A DNA stretch of 62,811 nucleotides from positions 1 to 62,811 of the forward strand of contig NZ_JAVIFX010000039.1 in NCBI RefSeq assembly GCF_031157255.1, written 5' to 3'. Positions 52,177 through 60,820 of this stretch are shown one piece after another. This stretch comes from Bradyrhizobium sp. LHD-71. GTDB lineage: Bacteria > Pseudomonadota > Alphaproteobacteria > Rhizobiales > Xanthobacteraceae. The notes beneath the pieces were generated by a model. It was not told the origin of the DNA. It was given only the letters and a program-made list of their open reading frames with translations, and searched no databases. The stretch's first letter is position 1, and each line of letters starts with the position of its first letter. Made by a program: the position numbers and the translations under genes.

Positions 52177-54426
52177 TCAGGGCCTGTTGGCGAGATTGAT
52201 GGTAACTCGTGCCGTGCCAGCATTTTTCTTATAGAATGCCGAGATCAACCCCGGGACGGCAATGACGGCGTCGTTCACATAGAGAAACACTTCGCCTGAC
52301 CTCCTTGCGATGAAAGCGGAACGATAGGCGTCAATCGTTGGATCGCGAACCGGCACGGGTTCGAGGAAGTACTCATCGACCCCCGTTTCCCCAATGCGCG
52401 CCACGGCCATGTACCAGCGCCGGAAGAGAATACGTCGCAACGGAAGGATTGCCGGCAGATACCAACGGAACGGTTGCGACGCGGACGTGTAGCCGATTGG
52501 GCTCGTCGCGACATCGTCGTCGCTCCATGGCTTGTCCACGGTGAGGACAATCTCGTAGCGATAGCCTTCTCGTACCTTCAGTCCCGTCGGCGCGCATAGC
52601 GATTTGGTATCGAACGGAAGCGCGGCTTGTGGAATGCCGAGATTGATTTGAACGAGTTTGCTCTCCTCCGTGCCCTTGCAGACCGCGCCCATGGCGTCGG
52701 CGACATTGAAGAGAAAATGACTGGCGAAGCCCAGGACTGCGACTGCGCCGCACGCAGCAAACAGGAACGGCAGCACGCGAAGCCGTCCTGTTCGTATGAT
52801 CCATCGATACACGCTCCAGGTCCGGAAACGGTAGATGGCATGCTGTATCGCGCTTGCCGATACCGGGCTGATGCTGCCGTGTGACGCCCAGATGCGCCGC
52901 ATGGAATCCTTGATGGATGCCTGCAGGCGCCCGCCAAGCAATAGAAGAGCGGTAAGCGCGAGGACGCCAATCGAAAAAAGTTCGGGATTTCCTGCATACC
53001 AGCTGGGCCACCACTGGAGCGATTCTGGAATGAAAGAACCGACGAGGCGGATGAACTCCGAAACAAGACGAATCGGGCTTTCGAATTCGTGCTCCGCATT
53101 GCGGTCGTGAATGAATGGAAACAGCACGAGATAGAAGGTGGCGGCCAGTGTCAGGAAATAGACGCCGCGCCGCATCCACACATAGTTCCAGAGGCGCTCC
53201 TGCGCGGTGTGCCTGTTGACCACCTCTTGAGGTGCCTCGAATTGGGGCGGCGTCACGGTGCCATCGTCATGAACGACGACGTATTTCTCCGGCAGCCCGA
53301 TCGGTCCGTAGGAATTGGCGCCGCTGTCGATGCGGCCGAATACGCTATGATGAATTTTTGGAATATCTATCTTAACGCCGGCATCGGGATCGTTGCACAG
53401 GTCGAAGACCTTGCGGGGGCCATAGCGGTAATAGCCGCCGAGGCCGGAACGTGAGTTGTACATTCGGCCATCTTTATCCTGGCTTGATGCAATGAACTTC
53501 GTCGTGTCCGGCTCGGCATCCGGCGCAGACTTGAACTCCAGTCCGCGCTTTCTTGCCTCTTCCACCAGCCAATAGAGCGGCACAAACGCGAGCGCATCGT
53601 CTGGATATCCGCCGCCGACGTTAGCATGCATTCCGGCGAACCAGACCTGAACGATGCGTTCGTTGTCGATCGAGTAAGGCGCCTGGGGAGGCGCCGGCTC
53701 ATTCTCTTCCGTCCACAGGACTGGATGAAAGGTCGTTCGCTCGTCGTCGAGAGCAATCGCGTGGCGCGCATAGCGCACGCGTTCGTTCAACACGCGGTCG
53801 GGGAAGTGCAGCGGCCAGATCCAGTCGCTCACGCCCCGCGTCATTTCGTCCATCGGCAGGCCGTAGGCTGCGACCGTGTCCCACAGGCCCAGGAATTCAA
53901 TGGATGGTACGTACGTGTTGTTGGCCTTGTCGTATCGCTTTCGGCGGCGCAACACATCCCAGATGCGAACGAAGGCGTCCCGCAGATGGCGGAATGGTAT
54001 CTCAATTCGCCACAGTGAATGATATCCGCCGGCGCGATAGGCGCGGTAGGCTTTGCGAGCCAGGTCGTGCAACTCGGCTTCGGTCTCGGCCTTCACCAGC
54101 CCCTGGCTCAGCACAAAACCCGTGATCACTCTCGCGGTGAACGCGCCGCGGCTGAATCCGAACAGATACAGCTTGGAATCACTGCGATAGTTGCGGCAGA
54201 TGAACTTGTACGCGTCCAGCACGTTGCGTTTGAGGCCCCATCCAAATGCGCCACCAAGAAGCGCCAAGGGTACGAAGGACGATGTCCCGACGCCATCGTC
54301 GTACTTGGCGGCCTGCGTATCGGCGCGCAGATCAAGGGATTGGAAAACCCGCCATACGTTCGTTCGCCAGACGCTCGAGGCGGCATTGCCGGTGCCGTCC
54401 GACAGAATAATTATGCGCTCAGCCAT
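52177..54426 (-). CDS. DUF2235 hydrolase with C-terminal membrane helices
   Basis: 749 residues. The N-terminal DUF2235 alpha/beta hydrolase domain (about 1-330) begins RIIILSDGTGNAASS and holds the nucleophile elbow LFGFSRGAFTARV (Ser92), FLGLWDTVAAYG and VWFAGMHANVGGGY. This fold is shared with Tle1 phospholipase effectors of type VI secretion. Here the C-terminal half has three hydrophobic helices (about 425-447, 490-510, 575-597), so it is a membrane protein. No secretion genes, VgrG or immunity gene are near. A perfect hairpin lies upstream at 54490-54513. Confidence 0.87.
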   Translation of the reverse strand: MAERIIILSDGTGNAASSVWRTNVWRVFQSLDLRADTQAAKYDDGVGTSSFVPLALLGGAFGWGLKRNVLDAYKFICRNYRSDSKLYLFGFSRGAFTARVITGFVLSQGLVKAETEAELHDLARKAYRAYRAGGYHSLWRIEIPFRHLRDAFVRIWDVLRRRKRYDKANNTYVPSIEFLGLWDTVAAYGLPMDEMTRGVSDWIWPLHFPDRVLNERVRYARHAIALDDERTTFHPVLWTEENEPAPPQAPYSIDNERIVQVWFAGMHANVGGGYPDDALAFVPLYWLVEEARKRGLEFKSAPDAEPDTTKFIASSQDKDGRMYNSRSGLGGYYRYGPRKVFDLCNDPDAGVKIDIPKIHHSVFGRIDSGANSYGPIGLPEKYVVVHDDGTVTPPQFEAPQEVVNRHTAQERLWNYVWMRRGVYFLTLAATFYLVLFPFIHDRNAEHEFESPIRLVSEFIRLVGSFIPESLQWWPSWYAGNPELFSIGVLALTALLLLGGRLQASIKDSMRRIWASHGSISPVSASAIQHAIYRFRTWSVYRWIIRTGRLRVLPFLFAACGAVAVLGFASHFLFNVADAMGAVCKGTEESKLVQINLGIPQAALPFDTKSLCAPTGLKVREGYRYEIVLTVDKPWSDDDVATSPIGYTSASQPFRWYLPAILPLRRILFRRWYMAVARIGETGVDEYFLEPVPVRDPTIDAYRSAFIARRSGEVFLYVNDAVIAVPGLISAFYKKNAGTARVTINLANRP

Positions 54427-54930
54427 CGCTCCCCCTAACCGGCGGCCGCGCTCGCTTGCTCAGAAATGACTGGCCACGGGGCGGGACGGCCGCGAAGAAT
54501 TGGTTCTTCGCGGTCTCTCCACGGTTCAATTTGCCGATGACCTGAGCCCCACGGGTCGCGCTCTGCCCAGCGTTCGTCCGTGCCCGCAAGTTCTCCCAAG
54601 ATCGGTATGGCTGCAATGGTTGTGGATAACTAATTCTGTAGCGGGCGACCTTTATCAACTCGGGAAGCGGGCCGACTGCGGTGCATTTGGCAGACGCGTT
54701 CGCCCGGACAATCGGCCGCAGGCAAGGCGCCTGTTGTATAAGCACGGGACGCTACCGTACGACCGCATAATAATAATCTGAAGCAGATGCCCTTGTGCCG
54801 CAGGCCGGGCTGCGCACAGCCCTGACGCACTCAAGGCGTGCGAATAATGCGAATAATGTGTGCAGAACGTCCGCTAACGTTCCGATCTGAGGTCTGCGGA
54901 CCCCACGTTATATAAAGTCAGCCCACCTCC
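54427..54930. other. About 500 bases without a recognised gene
   Basis: The region holds a perfect hairpin (54490-54513), a tandem duplication of TGCGAATAA at 54839-54856 and an ATAATAATA tract near 54768. I see no coding signal here. Confidence 0.5.
54490..54513. other. Perfect 10-bp hairpin upstream of the DUF2235 gene
   Basis: CCGCGAAGAA at 54490-54499 pairs with TTCTTCGCGG at 54504-54513 around the loop TTGG. It lies 64 bases upstream of the DUF2235 start. On neither strand is it followed by a T-run, so it may be a leader structure or small element rather than a terminator. Confidence 0.45.
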
Positions 54931-55056
54931 TCATCGCCACGGCGGTTCGTAGCGATTCGGGTTGAGACGACGCTGGCTGTTATACGAGCCTGGCGGCGGA
55001 ATGCCGTTATGCCACGGCGACCCGGCGCGCCTTCTCTGCCGGCGAGGAGACGTAGT
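54931..55056 (-). pseudogene. C-terminal protein remnant without start codon
   Basis: A 41-codon frame reads RRAGSPWHNGIPPPGSYNS, then QRRLNPNRYEPPWR and TGA. The Pro/Arg-rich ending is protein-like and recalls short rhizobial proteins, but there is no start codon and the frame overlaps the end of the 69-residue gene. It could be a frameshifted tail of that gene or a remnant. Confidence 0.35.
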
Positions 55057-55216
55057 TCAATAGGACGCAGATCGAGTTCGCCTCTTGTTCAGAGAGCCCG
55101 ACTGCAAGCCTTTCGCCCAGCAAAGCAAAATGGCTGTCGTGCAGATCCCAGATAAGCCAATTGTCCAGGGGATCAGGAAAGGCCTCGAATCGCGCGTCCA
55201 CCGAATGCACTCCCAT
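55007..55216 (-). CDS. Small hypothetical protein (RFEAFPDP type)
   Basis: 69 residues containing ARFEAFPDPLDNWLIWDLHDSHFALLGERLAVGLSEQEANSICVLLN, a form I recognise from small conserved proteins in Bradyrhizobium-like genomes. There is no membrane segment or signal. The ATG at 55216 has AAGAAG close upstream; the longer upstream frame does not look coding. Function is unknown. Confidence 0.6.
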   Translation of the reverse strand: MGVHSVDARFEAFPDPLDNWLIWDLHDSHFALLGERLAVGLSEQEANSICVLLNYVSSPAEKARRVAVA

Positions 55217-55508
55217 TCTTCTTGTTTTGGCCGGCGGATCGTCTCGACAGAAGTTGAAGAGAATGGGGCGAGACTGGCGCTTGAGCAATTCAATGTTGTG
55301 AGTGTTGCAAATGAGTCGCTTTGGAGGTTCCGTGCCGGGCCTTGGAGTGTTGCGTCCGGTGGTGTGGGACCAGCAATCTGGCGCGGAGCTCGTTCCGCGC
55401 TTCGCGTGAGCGATAACCGCTAGGGCTGACATGGTTTTTGTCATATCCCTGATGGACCGTTTCCGCACCTTGAGCGTCATGGCGTCCAGCAATGAGCGGA
55501 GCATCTCG

Positions 55509-58500
55509 ATGCAGCCGAAGCACGGCAGTCTCCTGGCGCGAGTCGTGATCGCGCTGCTGCTTCTCCTTTGCCTGGCGCGTCCCGGCGAAGCCCAGCGCCC
55601 GGCTGACTTGCCAGGCCTCATGCAGCGAATCACCGACCTTGCGAAGGCCGGCCAGTTCGCCGAGGCGACGTCCCTGGCGCGGCAACTGGTTTCCTCGGCA
55701 GAGAAGCTTGCGGGCAAAGAGCATCCGCTCGCAGCAACGGCACAGTCCACGCTGGCCGAGCTTCTTGTTCTGCAAGGCCAGCTGGATGCGGCGGAGCCGG
55801 TCCTGAAACGCGTGCTCCGCATCCGCGAGAAGAAGCTCGGATCGGAGCATGTCGATGTAGCCGCAACACTTGCGAGTCTCGCCAATGTGTCGATCCAGCG
55901 CTCGCGTTACCGCGAGGCCGATCAATATCTGCAGCGCACGCTCAGCATCCGGCAGCGCAAATTCGGGCCCGAGCATGCCGATACCGCCATGACGTTGCTG
56001 AGCCTTGGCCGTGTGCGCTACTTCGAAGCGCGTCACGCCGAGGCCGAAAAGCTCTTTCAGCAGGCACTTGCAGGCTTAAGAAAGGCGCTCGGACCGCAGC
56101 ACATCCAGGTCGCAGTGGCGCTCAACAACTTGGCCGAAGTTTGTAAGGAACAGGGGCGCCTGACTGAGGCCGAAAGCCAGTTCCGCGAAGCTGTCGCCAT
56201 CCAGGAGCGGCAGTTCGGCCCCCAAAGCATCTACGTCAGTGCTTCGTTGAACAACCTCGGCGATCTCTATCTGCGTCAAGGCAAGTATTCACAGGCCGAA
56301 AATCTGCATCGCCTCGTTGTTGAAATCACGCAGAAGGCGCTCGGGCCTGACCATCCTGATTTGGCGAAGAGTCTCAATAATCTCGCGATCACATTCAGCC
56401 GTCAGGATCGTGCGAGCGAGGCGGAAGGCCTGCTCAAGCGAGCCCTGGCAATTCAGGAGAAGGCGATCGGTCGCGACCATCCTGAGGTCGCAGCGACGTT
56501 GAACAATCTCGCCGACGCCATCGGCGCGCAGGACCGGGCGGGCGAAGCCGAAACCCTCCTGCGTCGCTCGCTGGCGATCCGGGAGCGACAGTTCGATTCT
56601 GAACACGCATCCGTGGCCATCGCGCTGGACAATCTCGCCATCGTTCTGGAACGACAGGGCCGGTTTGCGGAAGCGGAGCCTATCGCCCGCCGCTCGCTGA
56701 CCATTCGTGAGAAAGCATATGACGGTCGACATCCGCTCGTCGCGCGCAGCCTCGAGCGCCTTGCTGTCGTGCTGGATGATCTACGACGGCACGATGAGGC
56801 CGAGCCGTTGCTGCGGCGGGCGCTGGCTATTCAAGAGGCGACCCTCGGCGACCGCCATCCTGATTTCGCCATCACCTTGCACAATCTTGCATCCCACTAT
56901 CGTGATCTCGGACGATGGCAGGATGCGCATGCGGCGTTCACGCGCGCCAGCGCAATTCTGATCGAGCGCAAAGGAGCTGGCGCAGGCGAAAGTCGGTCGG
57001 GCGATTTCCGAAGCAACGCGGACACTTTCCGCGGGTTGATCGCGGCGGCCTATCATGCTGCCGAAAACGCTCCCCATGCTGCCAGCGCGAAACTGCGCGC
57101 GGACGCTTTCGAGAAGGCGCAGTGGGTGACCGGTGCGCGAACTGGCGCTGCGGTTTCGCGCATGTCGGCACGCCTTGCCGCTGGAGGCGGCAAGCTTGGT
57201 GAACTGGTGCGCGAGCGTCAGGATCTGGCGGAGCAGGCCGTCGCCACGGACCGTGCCATGATCGCATTATTGTCTCAGCCGATGGAGCAGCGTGGATCCG
57301 CGGCACAGGCGGAGCTGCGCGAACGCATAAACGGCATCGCGCGCCGAATGAAGGACATCGATGCCGCACTCGATGTCGAGTTTCCAGATTACGTGGCGCT
57401 GACCAGCGCTGCTCCGGTTTCTCTCGATGACGCCGTCGGTTTGCTTCGTGCGAACGAGGCCCTGCTGCTGTTTGTCCCGACCAAGGACGACATTTATCTC
57501 TGGGCGGTGACGCAGGGCGCGGACCGCTGGGTTAGAATACCGCTCGCGGCGACGGCCTTGGACGAACTGGTGGCCGCCCTGCGCTGCGGGCTCGATCGCG
57601 ACGGCGCCTGGACGGGGGCCGGTGCGCAGCGGTGCAGAAATCTGCTTCGGAGTGTGGGGACGGCGAATATCGAAACGGCCAAACCGTTCGATCTCGTGCG
57701 CGCGCACGAACTGTACAGCGCGCTGTTCAGCCCGGTCGAAGACCTGGTGAAAAACAAGCATCTTTTCGTCGTTGCGGCGGGGCCGCTTACCAGCATTCCG
57801 CTTCATGTGCTGGTCGCAAGCCCGCCCGCAGGCAAGTCCGTGGACGATTATCGCTCGGTAGATTGGCTGGCGCGCCGTGCCGCCATCAGCGTGCTGCCTT
57901 CCGTTGCCAGCCTCAAAGCGTTGCGCTCGCTTGCCCAGCAACGTCCGGCGGGCCAGGCCTTCATTGGCTTCGGCAATCCACTGTTGTCAGGATCCGACGG
58001 AAACGATCGCAGGGCGTGGACAAGGCAAGCCTGTCAGGAAGGGGCACCACACGAAGTCAGTGTCGCCAGCCGTGCCCCTGCGTCCCCGGCACAGAGAGGC
58101 CGGCGCGCCAATGTCGAGGCATTGCGGCACCAACCGCCGCTTCCGGAAACGGCCGATGAACTGTGCACCGCGGCGCAACTGCTTGGCGCGCCGCTGAGTG
58201 CCGTGCGCCTCGGAGAGAGCGCGACGGAACGCGAGATCAAGGCGCTCTCGGTCACCGGCGAACTCGGGCGCACGCGCTACCTGCACTTTGCAACGCACGG
58301 GTTGCTTGCGAGCGAAAGCGAGGACGTGGCGCAGGCCGCGGCCGAGCCGGCATTGCTGCTCACGCCGCCGCAACGTGCGAGCGAGGAAGATGATGGCCTT
58401 CTGACGGCGTCGGAGGTTGCGCAGCTGAAACTCGATGCCGACTGGGTGATCATGTCGGCTTGCAACACGGCCGCCGGCGACAAGCTTGATACCGAGACGT

Positions 58501-58748
58501 TGTCAGGTCTCGCGCGGGCCTTCTTCTACGCGGGCTCGCGTGCGTTGCTTGTATCGCACTGGTATGTCGACAGCGAAGCGACGGTAAAGCTTGTCACGAA
58601 TACCTTCGCGGCCATGAGCAGTCGCCCCGGCATAGGACGCGCCGAAGCGCTGCAACGCGCCATGCTGACTTTGATCGATCAGGGCGGCCGTATGGCCGAT
58701 CCGGCCAACTGGGCGCCGTTTGTCGTCGTCGGCGAGGGTGGGGGCTAG
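55509..58748 (+). CDS. Exported TPR-CHAT domain protein
   Basis: 1079 residues with a Sec signal (residues 1-29, LLARVVIALLLLLCLARPGEAQ). About ten tetratricopeptide repeats of the kinesin-light-chain type follow (about 30-460; repeats such as LNNLAEVCKEQGRLTEAE). From about 610 to the end is a CHAT domain of the caspase-like clan CD, with an intact dyad: His930 in HFATHG and Cys985 in SACNTAAG. CHAT proteases cut partner proteins; the TPRs probably recruit them. GGAG precedes the ATG at 55509, chosen because it opens the signal peptide; in-frame ATGs at 55452 and 55479 lie upstream. No obvious partner is adjacent. Confidence 0.9.
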   Translation: MQPKHGSLLARVVIALLLLLCLARPGEAQRPADLPGLMQRITDLAKAGQFAEATSLARQLVSSAEKLAGKEHPLAATAQSTLAELLVLQGQLDAAEPVLKRVLRIREKKLGSEHVDVAATLASLANVSIQRSRYREADQYLQRTLSIRQRKFGPEHADTAMTLLSLGRVRYFEARHAEAEKLFQQALAGLRKALGPQHIQVAVALNNLAEVCKEQGRLTEAESQFREAVAIQERQFGPQSIYVSASLNNLGDLYLRQGKYSQAENLHRLVVEITQKALGPDHPDLAKSLNNLAITFSRQDRASEAEGLLKRALAIQEKAIGRDHPEVAATLNNLADAIGAQDRAGEAETLLRRSLAIRERQFDSEHASVAIALDNLAIVLERQGRFAEAEPIARRSLTIREKAYDGRHPLVARSLERLAVVLDDLRRHDEAEPLLRRALAIQEATLGDRHPDFAITLHNLASHYRDLGRWQDAHAAFTRASAILIERKGAGAGESRSGDFRSNADTFRGLIAAAYHAAENAPHAASAKLRADAFEKAQWVTGARTGAAVSRMSARLAAGGGKLGELVRERQDLAEQAVATDRAMIALLSQPMEQRGSAAQAELRERINGIARRMKDIDAALDVEFPDYVALTSAAPVSLDDAVGLLRANEALLLFVPTKDDIYLWAVTQGADRWVRIPLAATALDELVAALRCGLDRDGAWTGAGAQRCRNLLRSVGTANIETAKPFDLVRAHELYSALFSPVEDLVKNKHLFVVAAGPLTSIPLHVLVASPPAGKSVDDYRSVDWLARRAAISVLPSVASLKALRSLAQQRPAGQAFIGFGNPLLSGSDGNDRRAWTRQACQEGAPHEVSVASRAPASPAQRGRRANVEALRHQPPLPETADELCTAAQLLGAPLSAVRLGESATEREIKALSVTGELGRTRYLHFATHGLLASESEDVAQAAAEPALLLTPPQRASEEDDGLLTASEVAQLKLDADWVIMSACNTAAGDKLDTETLSGLARAFFYAGSRALLVSHWYVDSEATVKLVTNTFAAMSSRPGIGRAEALQRAMLTLIDQGGRMADPANWAPFVVVGEGGG

Positions 58749-58762
58749 CTGGTAGGAGCGCT

Positions 58763-59719
58763 TTAGCGGCGTTGCGTGCCGCTCACTTGGCGCATTGCGT
58801 CACGCAAGCACCCGATGCGCGGATGATTCACCGCAACACTGCGGTAGACCAGACCCAGCATCGCGCTGGGTTGTGGGGCCTGTAATCGGATTCGGCGGAC
58901 GCGGTTGTTGCGCTCGGCTTCGCGGGCCGTTGAAACCGGAACGCTGCTCACGCCCACGCCCTCGGCGACCATGCGGGCGCTCGTCACCGGTGAATCGGTC
59001 TCGCACAGCGGCAGGGGCGGTTCCAACCCGTGTCTCCGAAAGCTGTCCTCCACGAAATTGCGCGCCAGCGAGGGCCGGCGCGTCAACACCCATTGCTCGG
59101 CCGTCAGTGTTTGCCACGACACGTTGCGTGACCGTGCGAGTGGATGCGCGGCGGTTGCGATGACAACGTACTCTTCATCAGTGATCCTTTCGAAACGCAC
59201 GCCCCGTCCGGCGGTGATTGCCATCGCCTCCGGATTGTAGACGGTGACCAGCGCATCGAGCGTGCCGTCCAGCAGCTCCTGGATCAGACCCGGTACATTG
59301 TTTTCGCTGAGACTGACGGCCAGTGGCGGCGAGGCCGCCGCGAGGCGCGCAACGACGCGCGGCAGCAGGCTGACCGAAAGGAAGGCGGGCGCGCCCAGGC
59401 GCAGGATGCCGGCCACTCTGCCGTCCGGTCCTGCGAACTGCGCTTCGGCGTGCAGGTGCTGCAGTTCTCGCAAAAGCAGGATGGCGCCGTGCATGACGAT
59501 TTCGCCCTGCAAGGTCTTTTGCAGGCCGCGTGCGCCACGGTTGAAGAGCGGAAAGCCCAGCATCGCCTCGATTTCTTTCAAGGCCTTGCTTAGTGCGGGC
59601 TGAGTGAGATTGAGGGATTCGGCGGACTTGCTCAAGCTGCCGGTGCGCTCGATCTCCGCGATAAGCTGCAGGTGACGAAATCGCAGGCGCGCCAGCAAGT
59701 GCTGGTCGGTTGGAGGCAT
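58763..59719 (-). CDS. LysR-type transcriptional regulator
   Basis: A 318-residue regulator. The N-terminal helix-turn-helix (about 10-70: LRFRHLQLIAEIERTGSLSKSAESLNLTQPALSKALKEIEAMLGFPLFNRG) is textbook LysR. The effector-binding domain resembles the GbpR/CynR group, with ILRLGAPAFLSVSLLPRVV. The ATG at 59719 starts the domain; a longer frame reaches 59764. It is divergent from the PEP-mutase-type gene, with a dyad in between. Confidence 0.92.
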   Translation of the reverse strand: MPPTDQHLLARLRFRHLQLIAEIERTGSLSKSAESLNLTQPALSKALKEIEAMLGFPLFNRGARGLQKTLQGEIVMHGAILLLRELQHLHAEAQFAGPDGRVAGILRLGAPAFLSVSLLPRVVARLAAASPPLAVSLSENNVPGLIQELLDGTLDALVTVYNPEAMAITAGRGVRFERITDEEYVVIATAAHPLARSRNVSWQTLTAEQWVLTRRPSLARNFVEDSFRRHGLEPPLPLCETDSPVTSARMVAEGVGVSSVPVSTAREAERNNRVRRIRLQAPQPSAMLGLVYRSVAVNHPRIGCLRDAMRQVSGTQRR

Positions 59720-59744
59720 GGATCGTGTATATCCAGAAGTAATC

Positions 59745-59762
59745 GATATATAAGAATATATC
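59745..59762. promoter_or_regulatory. Inverted repeat GATATAT-N4-ATATATC, candidate LysR site
   Basis: Perfect 7-bp arms at 59745-59751 and 59756-59762, in an AT-rich stretch between the divergent LysR gene and the PEP-mutase-family gene. LysR regulators typically bind such dyads in divergent promoters. Confidence 0.5.
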
Positions 59763-59827
59763 ACTATACTTTATGGGTCGCGAACTCCAGATTTCCGGTG
59801 CCTGACGACCGCAAGCGGAGTTTTCAA

Positions 59828-60727
59828 ATGCAAGAGCGTGCCACAACCCGTCTCCGCGACCTTTTGCGCAGCAAGACTTTTCTGCACATGCCCTCGGTTT
59901 ACGACGCGCTCACAGGCCGGCTTGTGCAGTCGCTTGGTTTCGAAGCGGCGTATGTCGGTGGTTACGTGACCGGCGGTTCGATGGCTGTAACGGAGCCGCT
60001 ATTGACGATGACCGAGCAGGTCAAGTTGGCCGCGGACGTGGCCGGCAGCGTCAAGCTGCCAGTGGTCGCCGATGCAGGCGCCGGCTTCGGCGAACCGCTG
60101 CACACCATGCGGACCGTGCGGGAGTTCATCCGCGCAGGTGTCGCCGGCATTCACATCGAAGATCAACTTTATCCCAAGCGCGCGCACTATCACAAATACG
60201 TGGTGCACGGCGTCCCGGTCGAGGAGTTCGCCGACAAGATCCAGTATGCGATCCGTCAACGGGACGAACTCGACCCCGATTTCGTGATTATTGCCCGCAC
60301 CGACACCTGCCGTGAACTCGGGCTCGATGAGGCCGTATCGCGGCTCAACCGCGCCGCCGATGTCGGGGCTGATTTGGGCCTGCTCTTTCCCCGGCATCGG
60401 AAGGACGCCGAGGAGGCTCCGCGCCGGAGCCGCCTGCCGCTCGTCTACGTGCAAAGCCGCGGCAATCGCGACGGACGCCCGATCTTCAGCCGCAAGGATC
60501 TGCAGGACATGGGCTATGTGGCCTGTATCGAAGCGCAGGTGGTGCTGTGCAGCGCGCTGCACTATCACAAGAAGGTGCTGACCGAACTGCGCGAAACCGG
60601 TCAGGTCACCAACATGACCAACAGCGAATGGGTGGCGGCGCGCCAGGAGGTCGAGGATCTCATCGATCTCACAGCATACTATGAGATCGAGGAGCAGACC
60701 GCAGAAGGACACCGGAAGCGGGGATGA
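59828..60727 (+). CDS. Isocitrate lyase/PEP mutase superfamily enzyme
   Basis: A 299-residue TIM-barrel enzyme. RLRDLLRSKTFLHMPSVYDALTGRLVQSLGFEAAYVGGYVTGGSM, VVADAGAGFGEP (metal Asp), GVAGIHIEDQLYPKR and VIIARTDTCRELGLDEAV match the family. The usual KKCGH catalytic loop is replaced by KRAHYHKY, so the lyase Cys is absent. This fits decarboxylase or hydrolase relatives better than isocitrate lyase. GGAG precedes the ATG at 59828 by 8 bases. It is the first gene of an operon with a Bug receptor and a LigI-like hydrolase. Confidence 0.88.
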   Translation: MQERATTRLRDLLRSKTFLHMPSVYDALTGRLVQSLGFEAAYVGGYVTGGSMAVTEPLLTMTEQVKLAADVAGSVKLPVVADAGAGFGEPLHTMRTVREFIRAGVAGIHIEDQLYPKRAHYHKYVVHGVPVEEFADKIQYAIRQRDELDPDFVIIARTDTCRELGLDEAVSRLNRAADVGADLGLLFPRHRKDAEEAPRRSRLPLVYVQSRGNRDGRPIFSRKDLQDMGYVACIEAQVVLCSALHYHKKVLTELRETGQVTNMTNSEWVAARQEVEDLIDLTAYYEIEEQTAEGHRKRG

Positions 60728-60820
60728 CGGCGTGCGGTTCCGTCATGCCGCGGTACCCTCGCGAATCCAGCTTGAGCGCGCTCAAGCCGTCAACTCAGCT
60801 CACATCAAGGGAGACGCTCG

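Noticed and set aside
52177-54426. Type VI secretion effector module
   Set aside because: The DUF2235 fold alone is not evidence; no VgrG, PAAR, Hcp, adaptor or immunity gene is present.
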